Part shown: in pieces, positions 1-5,556 of the stretch
Numbering within the stretch: position 1 is the stretch's first letter
Layout: the number at the start of each line of letters is the position of its first letter
NCBI GenBank assembly: GCA_944363995.1
Contig: CALVVV010000065.1
Span: forward strand, 1-6,141
Direction: 5' to 3'
Source of the DNA: an uncultured Bacilli bacterium
Lineage (GTDB): Bacteria > Bacillota_I > Bacilli_A > RF39 > UBA660
DNA length: 6,141 bases
Position numbers and translations under genes: made by a program
Notes under the pieces: generated by a model
The model's database searches: none
Seen by the model: the letters and a program-made list of their open reading frames with translations, nothing else
Told to the model about the DNA's origin: nothing

Positions 1-7
1 TTTTTTA

Positions 8-769
8 CTACATTTTTTCATATTTGTGATATTTTTTTATCATTTCATCAGATATTATTTGATCCTTTATTTCACCACATCCAACTTTATACCAAGGGCT
101 AGTTTTTTTATGAGTAATATCAACTAATTGTGTTGCGGTATAATCACCAAATTTGTCTAATGTTTGGTCAATACTTATAATTTTTTTTAAGCCATCTTTA
201 GAAGCTAAAATACGACTTTTAATTGGCATTTTTTCTTCTTGTCTATCGTACATTATTTTATCATCTTCAACTGCTGGTTCTTTTGATAATAGAGTACGTT
301 TTTTCTTATATTTTTCATAAACAGTCTTAATTACTGGACCTAACCGATAAGCATATATAGTATCATCAAATAATTTTGCATCTTCTTTGCACAAATAATC
401 AGCATAACACATATAAACTAATTTTTCTAATTTTAAATGTGTACAAGGTTTTTTAGTTAAGATATATTTTGCAATATCAATACCTAATAGTTTTTGATCG
501 GCTAAAATTAATTTAACAAATTCTTCTTTTGTTGCAACTAATTTTACACCATCAAAAAATTTATCCTTTTTTCTTACCGCATCCCATCCTTTTTCTTCGA
601 CTTGAACGAAATGACTTGATATAGGCACATCTTTGCCACATTTATCCATTATATAATCAATATCTTTTTGAATAATTTCCATCGATAATATGTCTTCAGA
701 ATAATAATCTAAAGCTATTCTTTTCCCAATAGAATATGCACTAGCAATTATTATATAATGTTTAATCAT
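8..769 (-). CDS. Panacea-domain (DUF4065) protein, probable antitoxin PanA
   Basis: This 253-residue protein probably neutralises the RelA/SpoT-like toxin encoded just upstream. The Panacea fold spans roughly residues 94-230. It shows the family hallmarks in order: an opening helix (LLGIDIAKYIL), the LKLEKLVYMCYADYL helix (112-126), an acidic LFDD (133-136), the YAYRLGPVIKTVYEKY segment (139-154), and a closing L215...TH220...SPW226. Panacea is known as the neutralising domain of many toxin-antitoxin pairs, some with toxic small alarmone synthetases; the pairing here is inferred from adjacency. Residues 1-93 lie outside that domain and I do not recognise them; they look mixed alpha/beta and contain a polar SSHFVQVEEKGWDAVRKKD stretch (51-69). 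The ATG is two bases past the toxin stop, with an ideal Shine-Dalgarno site inside the toxin gene. The gene ends in TAG seven bases from the window edge, so no terminator can be judged. An alternative is a phage-type Panacea/GepA-like protein with another role. Confidence 0.85.
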   Translation of the reverse strand: MIKHYIIIASAYSIGKRIALDYYSEDILSMEIIQKDIDYIMDKCGKDVPISSHFVQVEEKGWDAVRKKDKFFDGVKLVATKEEFVKLILADQKLLGIDIAKYILTKKPCTHLKLEKLVYMCYADYLCKEDAKLFDDTIYAYRLGPVIKTVYEKYKKKRTLLSKEPAVEDDKIMYDRQEEKMPIKSRILASKDGLKKIISIDQTLDKFGDYTATQLVDITHKKTSPWYKVGCGEIKDQIISDEMIKKYHKYEKM

Positions 770-771
770 AA

Positions 772-1383
772 CTAAACACCTCCTTTATTATTTCTGCTTT
801 CCCATTTAGTATAGTCTTGTTTATATTCCGCGTGTGATTTTAAATTTGTTTTTTCTTTACTTTTATTCCATAGCTGTAATTCCCATTGAAATTTTTTATT
901 ATTTTCATTTCCAAAATATATATGTACTGCATCATATTCTTTTTTAGTCGATTTGATACATTTTAAACTAGGAAAAGTATCTTTTATATAATTTTTCACA
1001 CTATTATAATCAATATCATTTAATAAAACTATTCTGAATCCTAACAAATCATTTAAACATTTTTTAAGTGGAATTTTTCCATTTTCGTGATTTAATTTGT
1101 AATTTTCTATTTTATATTGAATTGAATTTAAAGCTTTTACTCTACTTGTTACATTACCTAAAAATCCTATTTGTTGTAATTTGTTAAATATATATGAGAA
1201 TTTATCATTAATAAAATTACGATAATTAAATATATAATTTAATTTTTCTTTATCGATATACACATCAGCAACTTGTATTTTTTTCATATTTAATTGATTA
1301 TAATTTTCATTTTTTTCCCATTCCAAGTTGATTTCATCATATTTTTCTATAATAAAATTAATTAATTTTTCCAACTCTATCAT
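772..1383 (-). CDS. RelA/SpoT-domain nucleotide pyrophosphotransferase, candidate toxSAS toxin
   Basis: This 203-residue single-domain protein has a RelA/SpoT synthetase core without hydrolase, TGS or ACT domains, as in small alarmone synthetases. The core motifs are visible: SRVK (80-83) followed by S87-I88 and K91, DLLGFR (112-117, the DxxGxR motif), EYDAVH (149-154, G-loop position), WELQ (167-170, the metal-binding ExQ) and H184-xx-YK188. The first ~75 residues are helical and divergent. Toxic members of this family (toxSAS) either make toxic alarmones such as (pp)pApp or pyrophosphorylate the CCA end of tRNA and stop translation; which applies here cannot be read from sequence. Pairing with a Panacea gene two bases downstream supports the toxin role. 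In the G-loop the usual Gly before Tyr is Glu149 and the following basic residue is Asp151, while Tyr150 and His154 are kept. The ATG has AAAGGAA seven bases upstream. The gene looks even more AT-rich than truA (one 60-base stretch is 20% GC), compatible with acquisition. Confidence 0.8.
   Translation of the reverse strand: MIELEKLINFIIEKYDEINLEWEKNENYNQLNMKKIQVADVYIDKEKLNYIFNYRNFINDKFSYIFNKLQQIGFLGNVTSRVKALNSIQYKIENYKLNHENGKIPLKKCLNDLLGFRIVLLNDIDYNSVKNYIKDTFPSLKCIKSTKKEYDAVHIYFGNENNKKFQWELQLWNKSKEKTNLKSHAEYKQDYTKWESRNNKGGV
777..786 (-). promoter_or_regulatory. Shine-Dalgarno site of the antitoxin, inside the toxin gene
   Basis: The minus strand reads AAAGGAGGTG, close to a perfect anti-16S match, seven bases before the antitoxin ATG. 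These bases also encode the toxin's last residues (KGGV, then TAG). Ribosomes finishing the toxin therefore end on the antitoxin's ribosome site, which suggests translational coupling or efficient re-initiation. It is a far stronger site than the toxin's own AAAGGAA, a bias that would favour antitoxin excess. Confidence 0.85.
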
Positions 1384-1448
1384 TTGCTAATTCCTTTATA
1401 TATATTTTTATATTTAAAATAAATTTTATACAATATCATCGCAAACTC

Positions 1449-1477
1449 ATTATATCAAACAATAGTTCGAATGTCAA
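1449..1477 (-). promoter_or_regulatory. Consensus sigma-A promoter of the toxin-antitoxin pair
   Basis: On the minus strand TTGACA (1477-1472) is followed by a 17-base spacer and TATAAT (1454-1449). Both hexamers match the sigma-70/sigma-A consensus exactly, and TG at 1457-1456 gives an extended -10. Transcription should start near 1442, leaving a leader of about 58 bases before the toxin ATG. It lies in the 118-base gap after truA, so the cassette can be transcribed apart from the ecf operon. I see no terminator hairpin with a T-run between truA and this promoter, so read-through from truA is possible. Confidence 0.9.
1455..1470 (-). promoter_or_regulatory. Candidate operator: dyad in the promoter spacer
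   Basis: The spacer between the -35 and -10 boxes contains TCGAAC-TATT-GTTTGA, an inverted repeat with six-base arms matching at five of six positions around a four-base centre. A repressor here would block RNA polymerase, as expected for an autoregulated toxin-antitoxin promoter. That it is an operator is inference only; the antitoxin has no recognisable DNA-binding motif, although its N-terminal region is of unknown function. Confidence 0.35.
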
Positions 1478-1501
1478 CATATAATTACCTACATATTTTT
1501 T

Positions 1502-2242
1502 TTATCTATAAAATACATCCTTTAAATATAATCCTTCAGGTGGAGCCGTAATACCCGCTTTTCTTCTATCTTTTGCTTCTATTATATCTAAAACATCTTC
1601 ACTTTTTCTTTTACCTTCGCCTATTTCAATTAATAAACCAACCATATTTCTAACTTGATATCTTAAAAAGCCAGTTCCTAAAAAAGAAATAATAAATCTA
1701 TTAACATCTTTGACATTTCTAATCAAATTAGTTTGAATAATTGTTCTTGTAAAATCTTCCTTTTCTTCATCAGCTTTCGAAAATGATTTAAAATCGTGTG
1801 TTCCTTCTAAATATTTTAAAGCTCTTTCCATTTCCACTAAATCTAATTTTTTATTGTATTGATAAATATAATCTTTTTCAATTGGACTATATTCGCCCAT
1901 ATTTATTTTATAAATATATTCTTTAGCCGAAACTTTAAAACGGGCATGAAAATCTTCAGCCACTTCTTCGACTTTTTTAATATAAATATAGCCACCTAAT
2001 AAGCCATTTAAAGCTTTTTGTAATTTATCGCAAGTAATGTTCATATCTAAATCAAAATGAGCTTTTTGATTTAAAGCATGAACACATGCATCAGTTCTTC
2101 CAGATCCAGATATCGAAATTTCTTTACCACTTAATTCTTTTAAAGCCTTTTCTATTTCTCCTTGAACAGTTTTTAATCTAGGTTGCTTTTGATAACCTTT
2201 AAATTTTGAGCCATCATAACTAAATGTAATTAAATATCTCAT
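1502..2242 (-). CDS. truA: tRNA pseudouridine(38-40) synthase TruA
   Basis: TruA converts uridines 38, 39 and 40 of the tRNA anticodon arm to pseudouridine in the cytoplasm. The 246-residue protein has the usual length and family landmarks: the start MRYLITFSYDGSKFKGYQ (1-18), the catalytic loop GRTDACVHA (48-56) with Asp51 as the nucleophile, ARFKVSAKEYIYKI in the middle, GTHDFKSF, and the C-terminal FLRYQVRNMVG. Two family positions differ from the commonest form: Tyr17 where Trp is usual (GWQ to GYQ), and Cys53 where Gly is usual in RTDAGVHA. The ATG overlaps the ecfT TGA as ATGA and has AAGGAAG seven bases upstream, so translation is probably coupled to ecfT. It is the last gene of the ecfA1-ecfA2-ecfT-truA operon, an arrangement common in Firmicutes. 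Confidence 0.96.
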   Translation of the reverse strand: MRYLITFSYDGSKFKGYQKQPRLKTVQGEIEKALKELSGKEISISGSGRTDACVHALNQKAHFDLDMNITCDKLQKALNGLLGGYIYIKKVEEVAEDFHARFKVSAKEYIYKINMGEYSPIEKDYIYQYNKKLDLVEMERALKYLEGTHDFKSFSKADEEKEDFTRTIIQTNLIRNVKDVNRFIISFLGTGFLRYQVRNMVGLLIEIGEGKRKSEDVLDIIEAKDRRKAGITAPPEGLYLKDVFYR

Positions 2243-2991
2243 AATACAACTTCCTTCATAATTAATATAAATAATCCTATATGCATTAATACAATAAAAG
2301 TATCATAAAACTGCCATTTATTTTGCCGAAAATTTGTTCTTTTTTTATTAATATTATACAATCTAACTTCCATTGAATCAGCTAATTCATCAGCTTTTTT
2401 AAAACTCAACACGAACATAGGAATTATTAATGATTTTATAGCCAATAATTTCCCATGAAAATTTGAATTATAATAATCAATTCCACGACTAGCTTGAGAT
2501 TTAATAATTTTGTTTCCTTGGTCAATTATCGTTGGAATAAATCTTAAAGCTAAACTAATAGATAAAGCCATTTTATTAACAGGAATACCGATTAATCTCA
2601 ATGGTAAAAATATTTTTTCTAACCCATAAGTTATTTCCGTAGGTGGTGTTGTTAAAGTTAAAATTGATGTATATAATACAACATATATTAACCTCAAAAT
2701 GGTAATAATAGTTATTTGTAATTCTGACCTAAATATGATGTTAACAATTAATATAAATAAGATTAACCATTTAATACTTAAAATAGTTTTTAAATAAATA
2801 TTCAACGGTATTTTAGTATTAAATAACATTAAAATTAATAATATAAATAATAAAATATTAAATCTAATATTAAAAGTCAAAAATGTCATAATTATAAATA
2901 ATAAAACACATATTATTTTAGCTAATGGATTCATTTTGTGAACTAAAGAATTAATTGGATAATATCTACCAATCATCACCTTATTTAACAT
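2239..2991 (-). CDS. ecfT: ECF transporter transmembrane component EcfT
   Basis: EcfT is the membrane scaffold of the group II energy-coupling factor transporter, linking the EcfA1/EcfA2 ATPases to exchangeable vitamin-binding S components. I place the start at the ATG at 2991 (250 residues, MLNKVMIGRYYPINSLVHKM) because this matches the family's usual IGxYxPxxSxxHxLDP opening and an AAGGA site lies 11 bases upstream; the ATG at 3003 is directly preceded by that site with no spacing. Hydrophobic membrane helices lie at about 26-57, 70-87 and 95-114, with further ones near 141-156, 183-196 and at the C-terminus. The two cytoplasmic coupling motifs are present in altered form: QASRGID (166-172, usually ARG) and SMEVRLYN (206-213, usually AMEARGY), each keeping its arginine (169 and 210). 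It overlaps the end of ecfA2 by 11 bases. Confidence 0.94.
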   Translation of the reverse strand: MLNKVMIGRYYPINSLVHKMNPLAKIICVLLFIIMTFLTFNIRFNILLFILLILMLFNTKIPLNIYLKTILSIKWLILFILIVNIIFRSELQITIITILRLIYVVLYTSILTLTTPPTEITYGLEKIFLPLRLIGIPVNKMALSISLALRFIPTIIDQGNKIIKSQASRGIDYYNSNFHGKLLAIKSLIIPMFVLSFKKADELADSMEVRLYNINKKRTNFRQNKWQFYDTFIVLMHIGLFILIMKEVVL

Positions 2992-3826
2992 AGCGATACA
3001 CATCCTTCATCAAATCATTGATGTCATCACGATAACCAATTTTTATATTTTTCTTTTGTAAAACTAATTGTTCAAATTCAATTATTTTAGGTCGTTTTAT
3101 TTTATATTTTTCTAAATCTTGTTTGAAAACATCATATTTATTTCCTTCATAAATAATGCGACCTTTATCAAGTAAAATAACATGGTCGACAACTTGTAAT
3201 AAAAAATCCGTATCATTACTAACAATAATTACAGTTTTTTTATATCTATTTTTCAGCAATTTAATTATTTTAATCAAGTTGTTTTTACTTTTGTTATCTA
3301 AACCAATCGTTGGTTCATCTAATATTATTATTTTAGGATTGAAAGCTAATACAGAAGCAATTGCTACCTTACGCATTTCCCCACTACTTAATGTAAATGG
3401 ATTTCTATTCAAATAGCTATCATTTAACTCGACCATTAACAAAGCATCAGATATATGTTTTTCAATATTTTTTACTGATTTTTTAAAATATTTCATTCCA
3501 AATTCAATTTCTTCTTTTACTGTTTGACAAAAAAACTGTTCCTCAGGCATTTGAAAAACTAAGCCAATTTGATAGCGCAAATTATTGATATCTTTTATTT
3601 TTTTTGTTTTACTTATTATTCTTTTTCCTACTACAACATTACCTTTAGTAGGAATAATTAATGCATTAATTAATTGAATTAACGTCGTTTTCCCACTGCC
3701 ACTTTTACCAATAATACCAGTAATCTTTTCTTCTTTAAAAATAGTATTAATATTTCCTAAAACCATTTTAGAAAGCGGTGTTTTTTCATTATATACATAA
3801 TAAACATTATTAAATTTTACTTCCAT
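2981..3826 (-). CDS. ecfA2: ECF transporter ATP-binding subunit EcfA2
   Basis: This 281-residue ABC ATPase pairs with EcfA1 to power ECF uptake at the inner face of the membrane. Visible elements are Walker A GKSGSGKTT (40-48), the Q-loop FQMPEEQFF (91-99), signature LSSGEMRKVAIA (146-157), Walker B with catalytic glutamate IIILDEP (166-172, Glu171) and D-loop GLD (175-177). Assignment to EcfA2 rather than EcfA1 rests on the FQxPExQxF Q-loop, the LSxGxMRxVAIAxVLA signature and second place in the operon. The H-loop is unusual: SNDTDF (203-208) has Asn204 (codon AAT at 3217-3215) where nearly all ABC ATPases have the switch histidine. The ATG overlaps the ecfA1 stop by 10 bases and is preceded by GGTGG with a seven-base spacer. 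Confidence 0.95.
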   Translation of the reverse strand: MEVKFNNVYYVYNEKTPLSKMVLGNINTIFKEEKITGIIGKSGSGKTTLIQLINALIIPTKGNVVVGKRIISKTKKIKDINNLRYQIGLVFQMPEEQFFCQTVKEEIEFGMKYFKKSVKNIEKHISDALLMVELNDSYLNRNPFTLSSGEMRKVAIASVLAFNPKIIILDEPTIGLDNKSKNNLIKIIKLLKNRYKKTVIIVSNDTDFLLQVVDHVILLDKGRIIYEGNKYDVFKQDLEKYKIKRPKIIEFEQLVLQKKNIKIGYRDDINDLMKDVYRYVK

Positions 3827-4614
3827 AATATATCCACCAATTCTTCCATATCATATACAGTATTATCTATTAAATCATAAAATTTTAATCTATTTGATAG
3901 TTCAACCATAAATGGTAAATCAAAACCTAAACTATGAAGTATATTTTCTTCTTTATATACTTCTTCTTTTGTTCCTTCTAAAATTATTTTACCATCATTC
4001 ATAACATATATCTTATCACTTATTAAAGTATCTTCTATATCATGACTGATATTAATAATAGTTAATCCTTTTTCATTTAATTCTTTTAAAATTATCATTA
4101 TTCTTTCTTTGTCATATGGATCTAACATTGTTAAAGCTTCATCTAAAATTAATATTTTAGGTTCATGAACTAAAGCACTAGCTAAATTTACTAATTGTTT
4201 TTGGTTACTATTTAAATCATGTGGATTATACTCTAAAATATCATATATACCCAAATATTTAGTAATCTCTTCGATCTTTTTTCTAATCGTTATTTTGGGA
4301 TAATTCATATTTTCTAAAGTAAAAGCAATATCATCCATTACCGTTTCAGCCACGAATTGATTATCAGGATTAGTAAATACTACACCTAATTTTTTTCGTA
4401 TTTCTTTAATATTATCTTTTAAAAGAGGAATTTCATCTATTATAATACTGCCATTATATCGATATAAACCAACTAATATTTTAACTAAAGTAGATTTACC
4501 ACAACCATTTGGTCCAATTAAAGATGTGATTTTCCCCTTTTCAAAGTTAAGTGTTATATTATTAAAAATTAATTTGTTATGATATTTAAATTCAAGATTT
4601 TTTATGTTTATCAT
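3817..4614 (-). CDS. ecfA1: ECF transporter ATP-binding subunit EcfA1
   Basis: This is the first ABC ATPase of the ECF module, 265 residues from the ATG at 4614. An in-frame TTG at 4632 would add six residues, but it lies only two bases past the -10 box and upstream of the expected transcript start, while the ATG has GGTGA five bases upstream. Elements seen are Walker A GPNGCGKST (34-42), a Q-loop with Gln86 in GVVFTNPDNQF (the NPDNQ form typical of EcfA1), Walker B ILILDEA (154-160, Glu159), D-loop MLDP (163-166) and the switch His191 in ISHD. The signature motif is degenerate: LNSNQKQLVNLASAL (134-148, with LNSNQ at 4215-4201) replaces LSGGQKQRVAIAGAL, so the serine and both glycines that contact the partner's ATP are gone. 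The rest of the protein looks intact, with no sign of frameshift or truncation. Confidence 0.95.
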   Translation of the reverse strand: MINIKNLEFKYHNKLIFNNITLNFEKGKITSLIGPNGCGKSTLVKILVGLYRYNGSIIIDEIPLLKDNIKEIRKKLGVVFTNPDNQFVAETVMDDIAFTLENMNYPKITIRKKIEEITKYLGIYDILEYNPHDLNSNQKQLVNLASALVHEPKILILDEALTMLDPYDKERIMIILKELNEKGLTIINISHDIEDTLISDKIYVMNDGKIILEGTKEEVYKEENILHSLGFDLPFMVELSNRLKFYDLIDNTVYDMEELVDILWK

Positions 4615-4634
4615 ATAATTCACCACTGCCAATT

Positions 4635-4663
4635 ATTATAATATAAAATTTAACTTTTTTCAA
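4635..4663 (-). promoter_or_regulatory. Promoter of the ecfA1-ecfA2-ecfT-truA operon
   Basis: The minus strand has TTGAAA (4663-4658, five of six consensus bases), a 17-base spacer and a perfect TATAAT (4640-4635), in the 41-base gap between the dehydrogenase stop and ecfA1. Transcription should start near 4628, giving a very short leader of about 14 bases with GGTGA five bases before the ecfA1 ATG. No riboswitch could fit in this leader, so the operon is not controlled by a vitamin riboswitch at this site. Read-through from the dehydrogenase gene is also possible because no terminator separates them. Confidence 0.85.
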
Positions 4664-4673
4664 ATAAACTAAT

Positions 4674-5429
4674 CTATTTTTGCTTTTTTGATTTTTGCAA
4701 ATGATAACTAATGATTAATTTTAATTTCATTGGTAATAATTTAGAAAAAGTAATAGCAAATTTTGTTGTATTACCAGGAATAATTATCTTTTTTTTCTTA
4801 AACATTTTTGTTAAAGCATATTTTGTTACATATTCACTACTTAAGCTTTTAACTGTAAATTTTACTTTAGCTATTTTATTAAATTCTGTATCAACTGGCC
4901 CAGGACATAAAGCTCCAATATAAACATCACTATTATCATGCTTTAATTCTTCATTAATTGCTAAAGTTAAATGTAAGATATAAGCTTTAGTCGCATAATA
5001 ACAACTCATTAAAGGACCTGGTAAAAAAGCAGCTGCAGAAGCTACATTTAATATATATCCATAATTTCTTTTTTTAAAATCTTTTAAAAATAATTTTGTC
5101 AAAGTATGAACTGCTTTTATATTTAAATCAATCATATCTAATTCATTATCCAATTTTGTTTCATCAAATTTTCCAAATAATCCAAAACCAGCATTATTAA
5201 TTAATATATCTATTTTTTCTTTTTTTACTTTATCATATAAATTCATACAATTATATGTACTAGATATATCTAACTCAATTATTTCGACATTTGTTTTTAA
5301 TTCCTTAGCTAAATTTTCCATTCTTTTTTTTCTTCTAGCAACTAAAATTAAGTCATAACCTTTTTCACTAAGAATTCTAGCAAAATCAGCCCCTAATCCG
5401 CTAGATGCACCTGTTATTAATGCTTTCAC
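4674..5429 (-). CDS. Short-chain dehydrogenase/reductase (SDR), classical, DltE/YqjQ-like group
   Basis: A classical SDR oxidoreductase of 251 residues, probably cytoplasmic; the substrate cannot be told. It has the cofactor loop TGASSGLG (6-13), a basic patch after the second strand (ARRKKR, 31-36) that suggests NADP(H) preference, NNAG (78-81), the active-site Asn103 in DLNIKAV, Ser131 in NVASAAA, Tyr144 and Lys148 in the YxxxK motif, and CPGPVDTEF after the active site. All four residues of the catalytic tetrad are present with the usual 13-residue Ser-Tyr spacing. The C-terminus is lysine-rich and partly hydrophobic, perhaps touching the membrane. The start chosen is the GTG at 5429, giving MKALITGAS, because GGGGTGA lies five bases upstream; an in-frame GTG at 5438 would overlap that site. 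The gene has its own promoter and no obvious functional tie to the ECF genes beyond co-orientation. Confidence 0.9.
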   Translation of the reverse strand: MKALITGASSGLGADFARILSEKGYDLILVARRKKRMENLAKELKTNVEIIELDISSTYNCMNLYDKVKKEKIDILINNAGFGLFGKFDETKLDNELDMIDLNIKAVHTLTKLFLKDFKKRNYGYILNVASAAAFLPGPLMSCYYATKAYILHLTLAINEELKHDNSDVYIGALCPGPVDTEFNKIAKVKFTVKSLSSEYVTKYALTKMFKKKKIIIPGNTTKFAITFSKLLPMKLKLIISYHLQKSKKQK

Positions 5430-5450
5430 TGTAATCACCCCACTATCATA

Positions 5451-5479
5451 ATTATACTAAAACTAAATATTAGATACAA
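5451..5479 (-). promoter_or_regulatory. Probable promoter of the SDR gene
   Basis: A perfect TATAAT (5456-5451) sits 22 bases before the chosen GTG start, with TTGTAT (5479-5474, three of six consensus bases including TTG) at a 17-base spacing. The expected start of transcription is near 5444, leaving a leader of about 15 bases containing the GGGGTGA ribosome site. The -10 is convincing; the -35 is weak in this AT-rich background. Confidence 0.65.
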
Positions 5480-5507
5480 TAATTAATCTTAAAATTGTAA
5501 ATGTTTA

Positions 5508-5541
5508 AACAAAAATCTAGCATGTTTTTACATACTAGATT
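5508..5541 (-). terminator. Rho-independent terminator after the DUF6273 gene
   Basis: On the minus strand, arms at 5541-5531 (AATCTAGTATG) and 5524-5514 (CATGCTAGATT) form an 11-bp stem, fully paired in RNA with a single G-U wobble, around a six-base TAAAAA loop. The stem is followed by TTTGTTT (5513-5507). It lies 15 bases past the TAA of the upstream gene. On the plus strand the wobble becomes a C-A mismatch, so the structure is built for the minus-strand transcript. The stem is AT-rich, as expected in this genome. Confidence 0.8.
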
Positions 5542-5556
5542 AATAAAAATCTTTAA

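Noticed and set aside
1480..1501. Terminator after truA
   Set aside because: The short A-run and the ATGTAGG...ATGTTGACAT sequence form no stable stem followed by a T-run on the minus strand; the bases are better explained as the start of the toxin promoter.
2239..2241. Mycoplasma-type genetic code with TGA as Trp
   Set aside because: ecfT ends in TGA within a normal ATGA overlap with truA, and tryptophans in the window are written TGG.
3156..3416. Plus-strand open frame of 86 codons
   Set aside because: It lies entirely antisense to ecfA2, covering its signature and Walker B region; the Leu/Ile/Phe-rich product is what the reverse of an AT-rich gene gives, and there is no supporting ribosome site or family match.
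4615..4632. EcfA1 starting at the TTG at 4632
   Set aside because: The TTG begins two bases past the TATAAT box, before the expected transcript start; the ATG at 4614 has a well-spaced GGTGA and gives the usual EcfA1 N-terminus.
4711..4923. Plus-strand open frame of 70 codons
   Set aside because: It is antisense to the 3' half of the SDR gene, whose motifs fully explain the sequence, and it resembles no known protein.
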